Notes: generated by a model not told the origin, from the sequence alone. Shown: positions 34,579 to 44,339, counted from the stretch's first letter. The stretch: DNA of 64,000 nt from Vicinamibacteria bacterium (GCA_025994075.1 JAMQGV010000017.1:186001-250000); one strand, 5' to 3'. Numbers and translations: made by a program.

Positions 34579-35835
34579 TCACAGCCGCAGCAGCGCGCGG
34601 CGCGGCCGGTAGCCGCCGAGGTTGCCGATCAGCGACAGCGCCACCGGCCCCGCGAACAGCTCGCGGGCCACCGCCAGCACGTCGTCGGCGGAGACGGCCT
34701 CGATGCCGCCCAGGATCTCGTCGAGGCCGAAGTGGCGGCCGAAGTAGATCTCCTGGCGGGCGAGCTGGTTCATCCGGCTGCCGGTGCCCTCCAGCGACAG
34801 CATCAGGCTGCCCTTCAGGTGGTCCTTGGCGCGGCGCAGCTCGTTCTCCGGCACCGGGTCCTCGCGCATCCGGCGCATCTCGTCCATCGACAGCCGGATC
34901 ACCGACTCGAGCACGCCGGGGTTGGCCGCGGCGTAGATCGTCAGGTTGCCCGCGTCCGAGTAGGAGGCGATGCCCGACGAGATCGAGTAGACGAGGCCGC
35001 GGCGCTCGCGCACGTTCTGGAACAGCCGCGACGACATCGAGCCGCCGAGCACGGTGTTCAGGATGTGGGCGGCGAAGCGGCGCGGGTGGCCCTGGCGGTA
35101 GGCCGGGGTGCCGAGGCAGAGGTGGACCTGCTCCAGCTCCTTCTTCGAGCGCCACACGAGCGCGGGACGTGCCACCGGCGGCGCGCCGGCGCTGCGCTCG
35201 CCGCCCGCGGGCAGGTCGCCGAACGCGTTACCGACCATGCGCGCGAGCAGGCCGTGGTCGAGCTGGCCTGCGGCGGCGACGACCAGGTTGCGCGGCCTGT
35301 AGACGCGCTTGAAGAAGCCGGCCAGGTGCTCGCGGCGGAACGACTGCAAGGAGCGCCGGGTGCCGAGGATCGGGCGGCCCAGCGGGTGATCGGGCCAGAA
35401 CGACTCGGTGAAGCGCTCGACGACGATGTCGTCGGGCGTGTCCTCCACCATGCCCATCTCTTCGGCGATGACCTTCTTCTCCTTGGCCATCTCCAGCGGG
35501 TCGAAGCGGGGGTGGCGGACGATGTCGGCCAGGATGTCGATCGCCAGCGGCAGGTGCTGGTCGAGCACCTTCAGGTGGAAGGCCGCGTACTCCTTGGCGG
35601 TGAAGGCGTCCATGTGGCCGCCGATCGAGTCGACCTCGGAGGCGATGTCCTCGGCGCTGCGGGTCTTCGTGCCCTTGAAGACCATGTGCTCGATGAAGTG
35701 GCTGAGGCCCGCCTGCTCGGGCGTCTCGTGACGGCTGCCGCGGCGGAGCCAGACGCCGATCGCCACGCTGCGCACGTGCGGCATCTGTTCGGTGACCAGG
35801 GTCAGGCCGTTCTTCAGCTTCTCCTTGACGATCAA
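34579..35835 (-). CDS. M16 family zinc peptidase (pitrilysin/mitochondrial processing peptidase-like)
   Basis: A 418-residue single-chain M16B peptidase, the usual size for bacterial members. The inverted zinc motif is H46-F-I-E-H50 with the third ligand glutamate at ~125 (EKKVIAEEMG). The C-terminal half contains GLVYSISSG and the R/Y substrate-side pattern. No signal peptide is seen, so cytoplasmic degradation of small peptides is likely. TTG 35835 is the only good start in frame; an AAGGAG lies 13 bases upstream, longer than ideal, and an out-of-frame ATG sits in between. It heads the M16-MBL-patatin unit. Confidence 0.87.
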   Translation of the reverse strand: MIVKEKLKNGLTLVTEQMPHVRSVAIGVWLRRGSRHETPEQAGLSHFIEHMVFKGTKTRSAEDIASEVDSIGGHMDAFTAKEYAAFHLKVLDQHLPLAIDILADIVRHPRFDPLEMAKEKKVIAEEMGMVEDTPDDIVVERFTESFWPDHPLGRPILGTRRSLQSFRREHLAGFFKRVYRPRNLVVAAAGQLDHGLLARMVGNAFGDLPAGGERSAGAPPVARPALVWRSKKELEQVHLCLGTPAYRQGHPRRFAAHILNTVLGGSMSSRLFQNVRERRGLVYSISSGIASYSDAGNLTIYAAANPGVLESVIRLSMDEMRRMREDPVPENELRRAKDHLKGSLMLSLEGTGSRMNQLARQEIYFGRHFGLDEILGGIEAVSADDVLAVARELFAGPVALSLIGNLGGYRPRRALLRL

Positions 35836-35947
35836 GCGCGAGGCCCCGCTCCTTCCATCCGTCCGTCCCCCGGGCACGTTAGCACGGCGCCGCTGGCCGC
35901 TCCCCGCGCGCGGGCCTACACTACGGGGCCACGGGAGGCGATCCAGG

Positions 35948-36814
35948 ATGAAGCACGCGTGCGCTCTGGGGATGGCGGCCCTGCTGCTGGCCTCGCCGGC
36001 CGCGGCCGAGAAGATCTCGAAGGAGTTCCGGGCCCAGTTCGAGACGAAGTTCCCGCCCAAGCGGGTGTGGGGAGTGGTCATGCAGCAGGGCGTGCCCACG
36101 ACCTCGATCTACGGCAAGGACGGCAACTCGACCTACGCCCACTACTCGGTGGACGTGGTGAGCGAGCAGGACTGGAAGACCTCAGGCGGCTTCCTCGACA
36201 CCGACCAGGTGGCGGTCGACTTCCTCGACCTCGGCGAGGTGGTGGAGCTCGACTCGATCGCCTGGAAGGACAACCGCATCGACATGCGCTGGGTCTCGAT
36301 CGAGGCCAAGAAGGTCACGCGCGGCGAGTGGCCGTTCAAGAGCACCAAGCCGGAGCCGGTGGCCACCAACTTCAAGTTCTTCCTGCCCTACCCCAAGACC
36401 CACACCCTGACCTCGCAGGACCTCGACGACGTGGTCCGCTACATCGGCGCCTGGGTCCGGCCCTTCCGCAACGAGAACGAGGCCCGCAACTACGCGGCCC
36501 GCGTGCGCGGCGGCGGCGGCGACGGACGGCGCGAGGTCGACCGCGACGAGCGGCCTGCCCAGCGCCCGCCCGCCGCCAGCGGGCGCAGCGGCGAGAGCCG
36601 CGGCAGCGGGCCCGCGCCCAACCTGGCGCCCCCGCAGCAGGACCGGCCGGCACCCGCCAAGCGCGAGATCGCCGTGGGCATGACGCCGCTGCAGGTGCTC
36701 GACATCCTCGGCCGCCCGCAGCAGGAGCTGACGTTCCAGAACCAGCAGAAGTGGACCTACCCCGACCTGGTCGTGATCTTCGAGAACGGCAAGGTCAAGG
36801 AAGTCCGCTTCTGA
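35948..36814 (+). CDS. Exported protein with C-terminal BamE/SmpA-like domain, otherwise unknown
   Basis: A 288-residue exported protein: signal peptide 1-20 (SPAAAE), a conserved-looking domain to ~185 that I do not recognise, a low-complexity Arg/Pro/Gly linker (~185-240) and a 45-residue C-terminal module (VGMTPLQVLDILGRPQQ...WTYPDLVVIFENGKVKEVRF) of the BamE/SmpA/OmlA type. Such modules bind other envelope proteins. The gene has GGGAGG nine bases before the ATG and a TACACT element at 35917. It is divergent from the M16 unit and sits 1 bp before the next membrane-protein gene. Confidence 0.6.
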   Translation: MKHACALGMAALLLASPAAAEKISKEFRAQFETKFPPKRVWGVVMQQGVPTTSIYGKDGNSTYAHYSVDVVSEQDWKTSGGFLDTDQVAVDFLDLGEVVELDSIAWKDNRIDMRWVSIEAKKVTRGEWPFKSTKPEPVATNFKFFLPYPKTHTLTSQDLDDVVRYIGAWVRPFRNENEARNYAARVRGGGGDGRREVDRDERPAQRPPAASGRSGESRGSGPAPNLAPPQQDRPAPAKREIAVGMTPLQVLDILGRPQQELTFQNQQKWTYPDLVVIFENGKVKEVRF

Positions 36815-36815
36815 A

Positions 36816-38243
36816 GTGAAGCCGGTCCTCGCGGCGACGGCCGTCACCCTCGCCGCGCTGGCCGCGGTCGCCTTCGACTTCCCGCCCGACCTGCGCGGCC
36901 CGGCGCCCTACCCGCCCGAGTGGCAGTGGGAGCGCCGGGCCGGGCCCGCGCCAGGGGCGTGGTGGCCCGCGCTCGCGTGCGCGACGGCGCTCGTGGGCCT
37001 GGCCGCGGCGAGCGGGCGGGTGAGCAGCTCGCGCGGGGCGCGAGCCCTCCTCGCCGCCGGCACGCTGGCGGGCTTCGGCCTCGGCGTGGCGCTCGTGGCC
37101 GTCGAGCCCGGTGGCGCGCTGCAGACGTGGGCGCGGCGCGCGCTGTCGCGCACGATCACCTCGTACCTCACCGTCGCCGCCTCGGAGGACGCGCGCGAAC
37201 CTCTCGCCTTCCTGCGCGGCCATGCCGACGCGCTGCCGCGCTATCACAAGCAGGCCAAGCACGCGGCGACCCATCCGCCGGGGCCGGTGCTCTTCTATCG
37301 CGGCCTGATCGCGGCGGCCGACGCCGCGCCCGGACTCGCGCGGGCGACGCTGCGCGCCGCGGGCATGCGCGAGGAGCCGGTGCGCCCCGACGCGCCCGGC
37401 CTGTCCGCTCGCGCCGCGGCCGTGTGGGGCCCGCTGCTGATCGCGCTGGCCGCGGCGCTGACCGCCTGGCCGGTGGCCGCCCTCGCGCGCGCGCTGGGAC
37501 TCGACGACGCGAGCGCCGCACGGACCGGGCTGCTGTGGCTGCTGCTGCCCGGGCCGCTGCTGCAGGCGCCGCAGTTCGACCAGGCGCTCGGCCTGCCGGT
37601 GGCGCTGGCGGCGCTCGCCACGACCGCGGCGGCGCGCGCGACCGGGTCGCGCGGCGTGGTGCTCGCGGCCGGCGGCGGCCTGCTGGGCGCACTCGCGCTC
37701 TTCTTCTCGTACGGGATGGCGGTGCCGCTCGCAATCTCGTGCAGCGCCGCCCTCGCGGCGCTGGCCCCGGGATGGCGGCGAGGGGTGACGCTGGCGCTCG
37801 TCGCCGCGGCCACTGCCGTGCTGGCGTTCGCGTCCACCGCGCTGCTCGGCCACGCTCCGCTGCGCGCCGCGCTCGTCGCGCTGGAGATCCACCGCGAGGC
37901 CTACACGGCGCCGCGCTCCTACGCGCTGTGGCTGCTGTTCAACCCGGTCGACCTGTTCGTCTTCCTGGGCCCGCCGGTCGCGGTGCTGCTCGCCATCGCC
38001 TGGGCCCGGCGCGGAGAGGGCGCGGCGCAGCGCTGGGCACAGAGTTGCGCCATCGGCCTCGCGCTGCTGCTGCTCTCGGGCACGCTGCGCGGCGAAGCCG
38101 GCCGCATCCTGATCCCGCTGATGCCGGCCCTGGCGCTCGCGGCGCTGGCGCCGGCGCCGCCGACGGCTCGCGGTGGCGCGCTGGTCGCCGCCCTGCTGGC
38201 CGCGTGGACGCTCGCGCTGCGGGCGTCGTGGGAGGTGTACTAG
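36816..38243 (+). CDS. Multi-spanning membrane protein, GT-C-like
   Basis: A 475-residue protein with about ten to twelve hydrophobic helices and a large first loop. The short motif YHKQAKHAATHPPGP and the polar first loop resemble GT-C membrane glycosyltransferases, but the acidic DxD-type first-loop motif is not clear, so the assignment is tentative. GTG 36816 starts 1 bp after the exported protein's stop. A pair with that protein could form an envelope unit. There is an 18-bp gap before the kinase gene. Confidence 0.6.
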   Translation: MKPVLAATAVTLAALAAVAFDFPPDLRGPAPYPPEWQWERRAGPAPGAWWPALACATALVGLAAASGRVSSSRGARALLAAGTLAGFGLGVALVAVEPGGALQTWARRALSRTITSYLTVAASEDAREPLAFLRGHADALPRYHKQAKHAATHPPGPVLFYRGLIAAADAAPGLARATLRAAGMREEPVRPDAPGLSARAAAVWGPLLIALAAALTAWPVAALARALGLDDASAARTGLLWLLLPGPLLQAPQFDQALGLPVALAALATTAAARATGSRGVVLAAGGGLLGALALFFSYGMAVPLAISCSAALAALAPGWRRGVTLALVAAATAVLAFASTALLGHAPLRAALVALEIHREAYTAPRSYALWLLFNPVDLFVFLGPPVAVLLAIAWARRGEGAAQRWAQSCAIGLALLLLSGTLRGEAGRILIPLMPALALAALAPAPPTARGGALVAALLAAWTLALRASWEVY

Positions 38244-38261
38244 GGGGTAGCATCGCGGGCT

Positions 38262-40874
38262 GTGACGCCCGCGCCCTCTGGCCCGCCGCTGCCGCCCGAC
38301 GAGGATGAGCGCCTCGCCGCGCTGCGCGCACTGGGCGTCCTCGACACCCCGCCGGACCCGCTGTTCGACGGCTTCGTGAAGCTGGCGGCGACGATCTGCG
38401 GCGCCCCGATCGGGCTGATCAGCCTGATCGACCGCGACCGCCAGTGGTTCAAGGCCCGGGTCGGCCTGGAGACTCCCGGCGGATCGCGCGAGACGGCGTT
38501 CTGTTCCCACACGATCCTCGACCGCCACCACCCGCTGGTGGTGCCGGACGCGACGGCCGATCCGCGCTTCGCCCGCAACCCGTCGGTGCTCGCGGACCCG
38601 CACGTCCGCTTCTACGCCGGCCAGCCGCTGGTGACGCCGAGCGGCCACGCGGTCGGGGCGCTCTGCGTGGTCGACCGCGTGCCTCGCGAGCTGCGGCCCG
38701 ATCAGCTCGCGGCGCTCAAGCTGCTGGCCGAGCAGGTGGTGGCCGCGCTCGAGCTGCAGCGCCAGGCGCGGCGCGACGCGCGGCTCGCGGCGTGGGCCGC
38801 GAGCGAGCGGCCCGCGGCGGCGCCGACCGGAGCCTTCGAGCGGCCCGGCGCGGGGCGCGAACGCGCGCGCGAGGTGCCGGGCGGGCGGGCACGCTGGATC
38901 GCCGCGGCCGTGGCGGCGGCGGGAGTGGCGCTCACGCTCGCGGGTTTCGCCGCCTCGCGCGCGGCGGTCTCCGCAGCCCGCCAGGCGCGCTTCGTCGCGG
39001 AAGCCGAAGCCGTGCGCGACGCCGTCGAGGAGCGGCTGATCGCCTACGAGGAGACGCTCGCCGGCGCTCGCGCCTTCGCGGTGGCGCGCGGCCGCCCGTC
39101 GCGGGGCGAGTGGCGCGCGTTCGCGGAGAGCCTCGCGCTGTCGACCCGGCCCGGCATCGTGCGGCTGGGTTTCGCCTCGTGGGTCGACGCGGGCGGCCTC
39201 GAGACGTTCCAGCGCGCGCTGCGGCGCGAGCGCCCCGGTTTCGCGGTGCATCCGCCCGGCGAGCGCCCGCGCTACCTGCCGATCGTGCACTTCGAGCCGG
39301 ATGCGGACGACCCCGAGCGCGCCCTCGGCTTCGACCTGCTCACGTCGCCCGGCCGCCGCCGCGCGATCGAGCGCGCCCGGGAGAGCGACAAGGCCGCGAT
39401 GACGGAGCGGGTCGAGCTGCTGCAGGGCGGCCACGGCGTGGTGATGTTCATGCCGACCCGGCCGGAGGCGGGGCCCGAGGGCGTGGTGTACGCCTCGCTG
39501 CGGATCGAGGACCTGATCCGCGGCGTCGCGCCGGGCACCGCGGGACGCATGCAGGTGCGGCTGTTCGACGGCCCCGCGGCCGCCGGGAACATCCTCTTCG
39601 ACGGCAGCCCGGAGACGGCGATCCGGGGCGACGCGCTCCGCGCCGAGCTGTCCTTCGAGCGCGCCGGGCGCCCGCTGACGCTGCAGGCGCTGTCGCGCCC
39701 CGGGTTCGACCGCGGGGCGACGAGCCGCGAGCCGTGGCTGGTGCTGATCGCCGGCCTGCTGGTCTCGGCGCTGGCGGCGGGGACCGCGTGGTCCGCGGCC
39801 TCGACCTGGACCCGCGCGCGGGCACTGGCCGCGCGCCTGGCGCGCGACGCCACCCGCAACGAGGAGCGCGTCCGCACGGTGGTGGACAACGTCGCCGAGG
39901 GCATCCTGACCTTCGACGAAGGCGGCGGTGTGGGCTGGTGCAACGCCGCCGCCGAGCAGCTGTTCGGCGCACCCGCGGCCGCGCTCGCCGGCCGCTCGAT
40001 CGAGGAGCTGGTGCCGGTCGCCCGCGGCGACCTGCGCGACGGCTTCCGCAACGAGGCGTTCGGCCGCCGTGCGGACGGCGCGCTGTTCCCGGTCGAGCTG
40101 TCGGTGAGCCAGATGCGGGCCGAGGACCAGCCGCTCTTCGTCGCGGTGGTGCGCGACGCGACCGAGCGGCGCGAGGTGGAGCGGATGAAGGACGAGTTCG
40201 TGTCGACGGTCAGCCACGAGCTGCGCACGCCTCTGACCTCGATCCGCGGTTCGCTCGGGCTGCTGCGCTCGGGTGTGCTCGGCGAGCTGCCCGCGGACGC
40301 CCGCGAGGCGGTAGCCATCGCCGAGCGCAACTCCGAGCGGCTGCTGGCCCTGATCAACGACATTCTCGACGTCGAGCGCCTGCGCGCCGGGGAGTTCGAG
40401 CTGGCCCGCGAGCCGGTCGCGGCCAGCGCGCTGGTCGCCGCCGCCCTCGACTCGATCCGCCCTGTGGCCGACGCCCGCGGCGTGCGGATCGAGACGTCGG
40501 TGCGGGAGGCGGAGGTCGACGGCGACCGGCGCCGCCTGGGGCAGGTGCTCGTCAACCTGCTCTCGAACGCGGTGAAGTTCTCGCCCGAAGGCGGGACGGT
40601 GCGGCTCGAGGCCGGGCCCGAAGGCGCGGACGTCGTGTTCCACGTGATCGACCGCGGCCGCGGCGTGCCGCCCGAGCACCAGGCCGCGATCTTCGAGCGC
40701 TTCCGCCAGGTCGAGGCCAGCGACTCGCGGGAGCGGGGTGGTTCCGGCCTCGGCCTCGCCATCTGCAAGGCGCTCGTCGAGCGGCACGGGGGCAGAATCG
40801 GGGTGGACAGCGTGCCGGGCGCAGGGAGCACGTTCTGGTTCCGGGTGCCGCGGGCCGCGGAGGAGCAGCCGTGA
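38262..40874 (+). CDS. Sensor histidine kinase (GAF-CHASE-PAS-HisKA-HATPase)
   Basis: An 870-residue membrane kinase. Order: cytoplasmic GAF (~30-165, with DRQWFKARVGLET), a membrane helix (~207-227), a periplasmic CHASE domain (~230-430), a second helix (~480-505), PAS (~535-640), HisKA with H652 in VSHELRTPLTSIRG, then HATPase with N-box NLLSNAVKFSPEGG, DRGRGVP and GGSGLGLAI. All catalytic boxes are intact. GAF on the cytoplasmic N-terminus plus CHASE outside means it can read two compartments. GTG 38262 is used; TAGCAT (38248-38253) is a possible -10. The stop overlaps the response regulator gene (GTGA). Confidence 0.92.
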   Translation: MTPAPSGPPLPPDEDERLAALRALGVLDTPPDPLFDGFVKLAATICGAPIGLISLIDRDRQWFKARVGLETPGGSRETAFCSHTILDRHHPLVVPDATADPRFARNPSVLADPHVRFYAGQPLVTPSGHAVGALCVVDRVPRELRPDQLAALKLLAEQVVAALELQRQARRDARLAAWAASERPAAAPTGAFERPGAGRERAREVPGGRARWIAAAVAAAGVALTLAGFAASRAAVSAARQARFVAEAEAVRDAVEERLIAYEETLAGARAFAVARGRPSRGEWRAFAESLALSTRPGIVRLGFASWVDAGGLETFQRALRRERPGFAVHPPGERPRYLPIVHFEPDADDPERALGFDLLTSPGRRRAIERARESDKAAMTERVELLQGGHGVVMFMPTRPEAGPEGVVYASLRIEDLIRGVAPGTAGRMQVRLFDGPAAAGNILFDGSPETAIRGDALRAELSFERAGRPLTLQALSRPGFDRGATSREPWLVLIAGLLVSALAAGTAWSAASTWTRARALAARLARDATRNEERVRTVVDNVAEGILTFDEGGGVGWCNAAAEQLFGAPAAALAGRSIEELVPVARGDLRDGFRNEAFGRRADGALFPVELSVSQMRAEDQPLFVAVVRDATERREVERMKDEFVSTVSHELRTPLTSIRGSLGLLRSGVLGELPADAREAVAIAERNSERLLALINDILDVERLRAGEFELAREPVAASALVAAALDSIRPVADARGVRIETSVREAEVDGDRRRLGQVLVNLLSNAVKFSPEGGTVRLEAGPEGADVVFHVIDRGRGVPPEHQAAIFERFRQVEASDSRERGGSGLGLAICKALVERHGGRIGVDSVPGAGSTFWFRVPRAAEEQP

Positions 40875-41239
40875 AGGTGCTGGTCGTCGACGACGAGGCG
40901 GACATCCGCCGCATCGCGCAGCTGGCGCTGACCCGCATCGGCGGCCTGGAGGTGGTCGAGGCGCGGAGCGGGGCCGAGGCGCTCGAGATCGCGCGAGCCG
41001 CGGCCCCGGACGTCGTGCTGCTCGACGTGATGATGCCCGGCATGGACGGTCCGGAGACGCTGCAGGCGCTGCGGGCCGACGCCACGACGGCCGCCATCCC
41101 GGTCGTGTTCCTGACCGCCAAGGCGCTGGAGACCGAGCAGCGGCGCCTGCTCGACCTCGGCGCGGCCGGCGTCCTGGTCAAGCCCTTCGACCCGCTGAAG
41201 CTGGCCGCGGAACTGCGCGCCGTCCTGGAGCGGCGGTGA
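40871..41239 (+). CDS. Single-domain response regulator
   Basis: A 122-residue receiver: VLVVDDEADIRR, phospho-acceptor D52 region VLLDVMMPGMDG, FLTAKALE threonine and VKPFDPLK lysine. It has no output domain, so it works as a CheY-like relay or phosphate sink. It lies between the sensor kinase (4-bp overlap) and the Hpt/GGDEF protein (4-bp overlap), the right order for a kinase to receiver to Hpt relay. Confidence 0.92.
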   Translation: MKVLVVDDEADIRRIAQLALTRIGGLEVVEARSGAEALEIARAAAPDVVLLDVMMPGMDGPETLQALRADATTAAIPVVFLTAKALETEQRRLLDLGAAGVLVKPFDPLKLAAELRAVLERR

Positions 41240-42867
41240 GCGGCGGCGCGCCCGTCGACTGGAGCGCGACGATGGCCGGGCTGCGCGCCACCTTCCTGGC
41301 CGGCGCCTGGGAGCGGCTGCACTCGCTGGAGAAGGCGCTCGGCCGCCTCGCGGCGGACCCGGGCGACGAACCCGCGCTGCACGTGGCGCGGGTCGCCTTC
41401 CACGGCTTCGCGGGCTCCGGCGGCAGCTACGGGCTGCCTCGCCTGAGCCAGCTCGCCGCCGAGGGTGAACGCGCCTGCCTCCAGGCGCTGGAGCGGGGCG
41501 CGGTCGATACCGCGTGGCAGGCGGCCGCGCGGAGCACGGTCGACGCGCTGCGAGCGGAGCTGGCGGCGACCCCGCTCACGGAGGACGCGGGCGGCGGGCC
41601 CGGGCGCCTGCCTGCGCTGGTCGTCGACGACGACCCCGGTCTCGTCGCGACGCTGGAGATCGCGCTGCGCGACGAGGGGCTGGCCCCGAGTGCGGCCGGC
41701 AGCCTCGGCGAGGCCCGCGCCGCGCTGCGCTCGGGGCTGCCGGCGGCGCTGGTGGTCGACGTGATGCTGCCCGACGGCTCGGGCTTCGACCTCGTGCGCG
41801 AGGTGCGCGCCCGCGCCGGCGGCACCCGCGTCGCGATCCACGTGATCTCGGCCCGCAGCGAGTTCCTCGACAAGGTCGAGGCGGTGCACTGCGGCGCGGA
41901 CGCCTTCCTCGCCAAGCCGATCGACGCCCGCGCCGTCGCCCGCAGGGTGGCGACCGAGGCCCGCGTGCGCGTGCAGCCGCCGGGCCGGGTGCTGCTGGTG
42001 GAAGACGACGCCGACCAGGCCGCGTACGTGCGCGCTCTGCTGGCGGCCGCCGGCTACGACGTGCGGGTGTGCGGCGACGGCACCCGGCTCGAGGCGGAAC
42101 TGGCGGCGGCGCCGCCGGACGTGGTGCTGATGGACGTGCTGCTGCCCGGCATCGGCGGCTTCGACCTCGTGCGCTACCTGCGCCAGGACGAGCGCTACCG
42201 GCTGCTCCCCGTGCTGTTCGTCACCGCCGGCGAGCACCCCGGCGGCGAGCTCGCGGCGGAGCGCGCGGGGGGCGACGACATCCTGACCAAGCCGGTGCCG
42301 CCCGCCGTGCTGCTGACCAAGGTGGCGGCCCGCATCGAGCGCTACCGGCTGCTGCAGTCGCAGCTCGAGCACGACGGGCTGACCCGGGCGCTGACCCACA
42401 CGGCACTGCTCGAGCGCACCCGCGCGGCGCTGGCCGCGGTGCGGCGCGATCCGGAGCGCCCGTGCGCGTGGGTGATGGTCGACCTCGACCACTTCAAGGC
42501 CGTCAACGACGTCCACGGCCACCCCACGGGCGACCGCGTGCTGTCTGCGCTGGCCGCGCTGCTGCGGCGCCGGCTGCGCCCGAGCGACGCGGTCGGACGC
42601 TACGGCGGCGAAGAGTTCGGGCTGGTGCTGGAGGACCTCGAGCAGGCGGACGCGGTGCGGCTGGTCGAGCGCCTGCGCGAGGAGTTCGCGGCCATGGAGC
42701 ACGTGGCCCAGGGCGGCACCCGCTTCCGCTGCACGTTCAGCGCGGGCATCGCCATGGCTCACCCCGCGATGCCGGGACCCGAGACCTGGTACGGCGCCGC
42801 CGACCGCGCGCTCTACGAGGCCAAGGCCGCGGGGCGCAACGCGGTGCGCGTCGCCCCCGCGCCCTGA
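41236..42867 (+). CDS. Hpt-REC-REC-GGDEF diguanylate cyclase
   Basis: A 543-residue protein. Hpt-like domain (~10-105) with H56 in FHGFAGSGGSYG; REC1 (~130-245) with VVDVMLPDG and AKPID; REC2 (~250-370) with VLMDVLLPG and LTKPV; GGDEF (~380-540) with the active-site GGEEF at 457-461 and VMVDLDHFKAVND before it. RPSD at 448-451, five residues before GGEEF, is an intact inhibitory I-site. It should make c-di-GMP under phosphorylation control with product feedback. Both receivers keep their aspartates. The GTG start overlaps the preceding stop. Confidence 0.92.
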   Translation: MSGGAPVDWSATMAGLRATFLAGAWERLHSLEKALGRLAADPGDEPALHVARVAFHGFAGSGGSYGLPRLSQLAAEGERACLQALERGAVDTAWQAAARSTVDALRAELAATPLTEDAGGGPGRLPALVVDDDPGLVATLEIALRDEGLAPSAAGSLGEARAALRSGLPAALVVDVMLPDGSGFDLVREVRARAGGTRVAIHVISARSEFLDKVEAVHCGADAFLAKPIDARAVARRVATEARVRVQPPGRVLLVEDDADQAAYVRALLAAAGYDVRVCGDGTRLEAELAAAPPDVVLMDVLLPGIGGFDLVRYLRQDERYRLLPVLFVTAGEHPGGELAAERAGGDDILTKPVPPAVLLTKVAARIERYRLLQSQLEHDGLTRALTHTALLERTRAALAAVRRDPERPCAWVMVDLDHFKAVNDVHGHPTGDRVLSALAALLRRRLRPSDAVGRYGGEEFGLVLEDLEQADAVRLVERLREEFAAMEHVAQGGTRFRCTFSAGIAMAHPAMPGPETWYGAADRALYEAKAAGRNAVRVAPAP

Positions 42868-42871
42868 GCCC

Positions 42872-44260
42872 TCACGCGCAGAGCGCCGCGCGCTCCCCCG
42901 CCCGCCGCGCTTCGGCTTCGACGGCGCCGGCCACGTCGCCGGCGGCGCGTCGCCGTCGCGCCATCCGCGCCCAGGCGAAGGTGCTGCCCGGCCGCGCCGC
43001 CAGCCGCTCGGCGAGGAGCTGATCGGCGAGCGCGCCTTCGCCCGCGCGCACCGCGGACTCGACCAGCGTGCGCTGGAAGACGTCGCGCTGGGCGTGGCTG
43101 CCGCCGAACACGGCCAGGTGATGGCGCGCGGGGGCCAGGTGGCGGATCACGGCGCCGTGGTCGCCGCGGCCGAAGGCGCACAGCGCGCGCGCGGCCGGCA
43201 GCCCGGCGGCGACGACCATGCGGTGATTGGACGATGCGTCGTCGCCCTCGCGCGCGAAGCGGGCCAGGCGGTCGACCCGCCGCTCCGCGTCGGCGAGGCG
43301 CCCGGCCCCGACCAGGGCCTGGATCGCGTGCAGGTCGTTGAAGACGTACCACGGCTCGGCGTCCTTCGTCGCCCACGCCTCCGCCAGGCGGGCGAAGCGG
43401 TCGCCGGTGTCGGCGCCGTCGAGGTGCAGCCGCCACAACATCGCGGCGGCGTCGACCATCTCCATCGCCACCTGCGCCGAGCCCGCGTTGTGGATCAGCG
43501 CGTCGTAGAGCTCGAGCACGCCGGCGTGGTCGTCGGCCTCGAGCCGGAACAGCGCGAGGTGCCAGGCCAGGTGCACGTTCAGGAAGTTGCCCTGCCACCA
43601 GCCCGCGCGGCGCGACTCCAGGTCGGCCACCCCCTCGCGGACGCGGCCCTGCATCTCCTCCACGTGGGCGACGGCGTGCAGCGCCCACACGTCCTCGGGA
43701 TTGCGGTCGACCGCACTGCGACCCGCGGCTTCCGCCCGCACGTACTCGCCGCACTCCTCGAGCCCGAACGCCCACATCCCGTCCAGGAAGCCGCTCTCGG
43801 CCTCGCGGGGATCGTGGTGAGCGCGGGCGCGGGCGACCCGGTCGCGCAGGTTGCGGGCGTCGCCGACGAAGAAGTCGAGCTGGTGGCCGACCGCCAGCGC
43901 GAGCACGTCGCGCGGCCACAGCGCGAGCAACGCGTCGAGCCGGCGTGATGCGCCGTACCAGTCGCCGGCCGTCCACGCCGCGAGCGCCTCGAGGTGGGCC
44001 CGCTCCCGCGGGTGCGCGGGTTGCGCGACGCCCTTCAACAGCTCGCGGGCCGCGGCCGCGTCCGGGCCTTCGGAAGGCATCAGCGACACGTAGGCGCGCA
44101 GCGCCCGCGCCATCACGCACCCGGGGTCTGCCGCGAGCGCCTGTTCCGACGCAGTGACCACCTCGGGCTGAAAGCGCAGCAGGTGGCCCAGCGCCTCGTC
44201 GTAAGCGGCGACCGCCGCGTCCGAACCCGTCATCTCCAGCCCGAATCGATCGCGACCCAT
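42872..44260 (-). CDS. TPR protein of the TTC38 family
   Basis: A 462-residue all-helical repeat protein with tetratricopeptide-like units throughout, e.g. residues ~15-55, ~90-130, ~170-200. The hallmark segments VWALHAVAHVEEMQGRVREGVADL and WWQGNFLNVHLAWHLALF match the TTC38 group; the role in bacteria is unknown. Two more candidate units occur in the C-terminal half. No signal peptide. ATG 44260 has a purine-rich GGAGGACGAGGA upstream. It is convergent with the GGDEF gene (4-bp gap) and 79 bp downstream of the next minus-strand gene. Confidence 0.75.
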   Translation of the reverse strand: MGRDRFGLEMTGSDAAVAAYDEALGHLLRFQPEVVTASEQALAADPGCVMARALRAYVSLMPSEGPDAAAARELLKGVAQPAHPRERAHLEALAAWTAGDWYGASRRLDALLALWPRDVLALAVGHQLDFFVGDARNLRDRVARARAHHDPREAESGFLDGMWAFGLEECGEYVRAEAAGRSAVDRNPEDVWALHAVAHVEEMQGRVREGVADLESRRAGWWQGNFLNVHLAWHLALFRLEADDHAGVLELYDALIHNAGSAQVAMEMVDAAAMLWRLHLDGADTGDRFARLAEAWATKDAEPWYVFNDLHAIQALVGAGRLADAERRVDRLARFAREGDDASSNHRMVVAAGLPAARALCAFGRGDHGAVIRHLAPARHHLAVFGGSHAQRDVFQRTLVESAVRAGEGALADQLLAERLAARPGSTFAWARMARRRRAAGDVAGAVEAEARRAGERAALCA

Positions 44261-44339
44261 CGTCCTCGTCCTCCGCCCCGCTGCGACAGGACTTCAGACG
44301 ACCCCCGGGGCCGGACGGTTCCCGACGGCGTGCGCCCGC

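Noticed and set aside
36795..40787. 1330-residue open frame on the minus strand
   Set aside because: Covers the antisense of a GT-C-like gene and a well-motivated histidine kinase. Composition is Arg/Gln/Ala/His-rich with no recognisable motif, so it is a third-position GC artefact.
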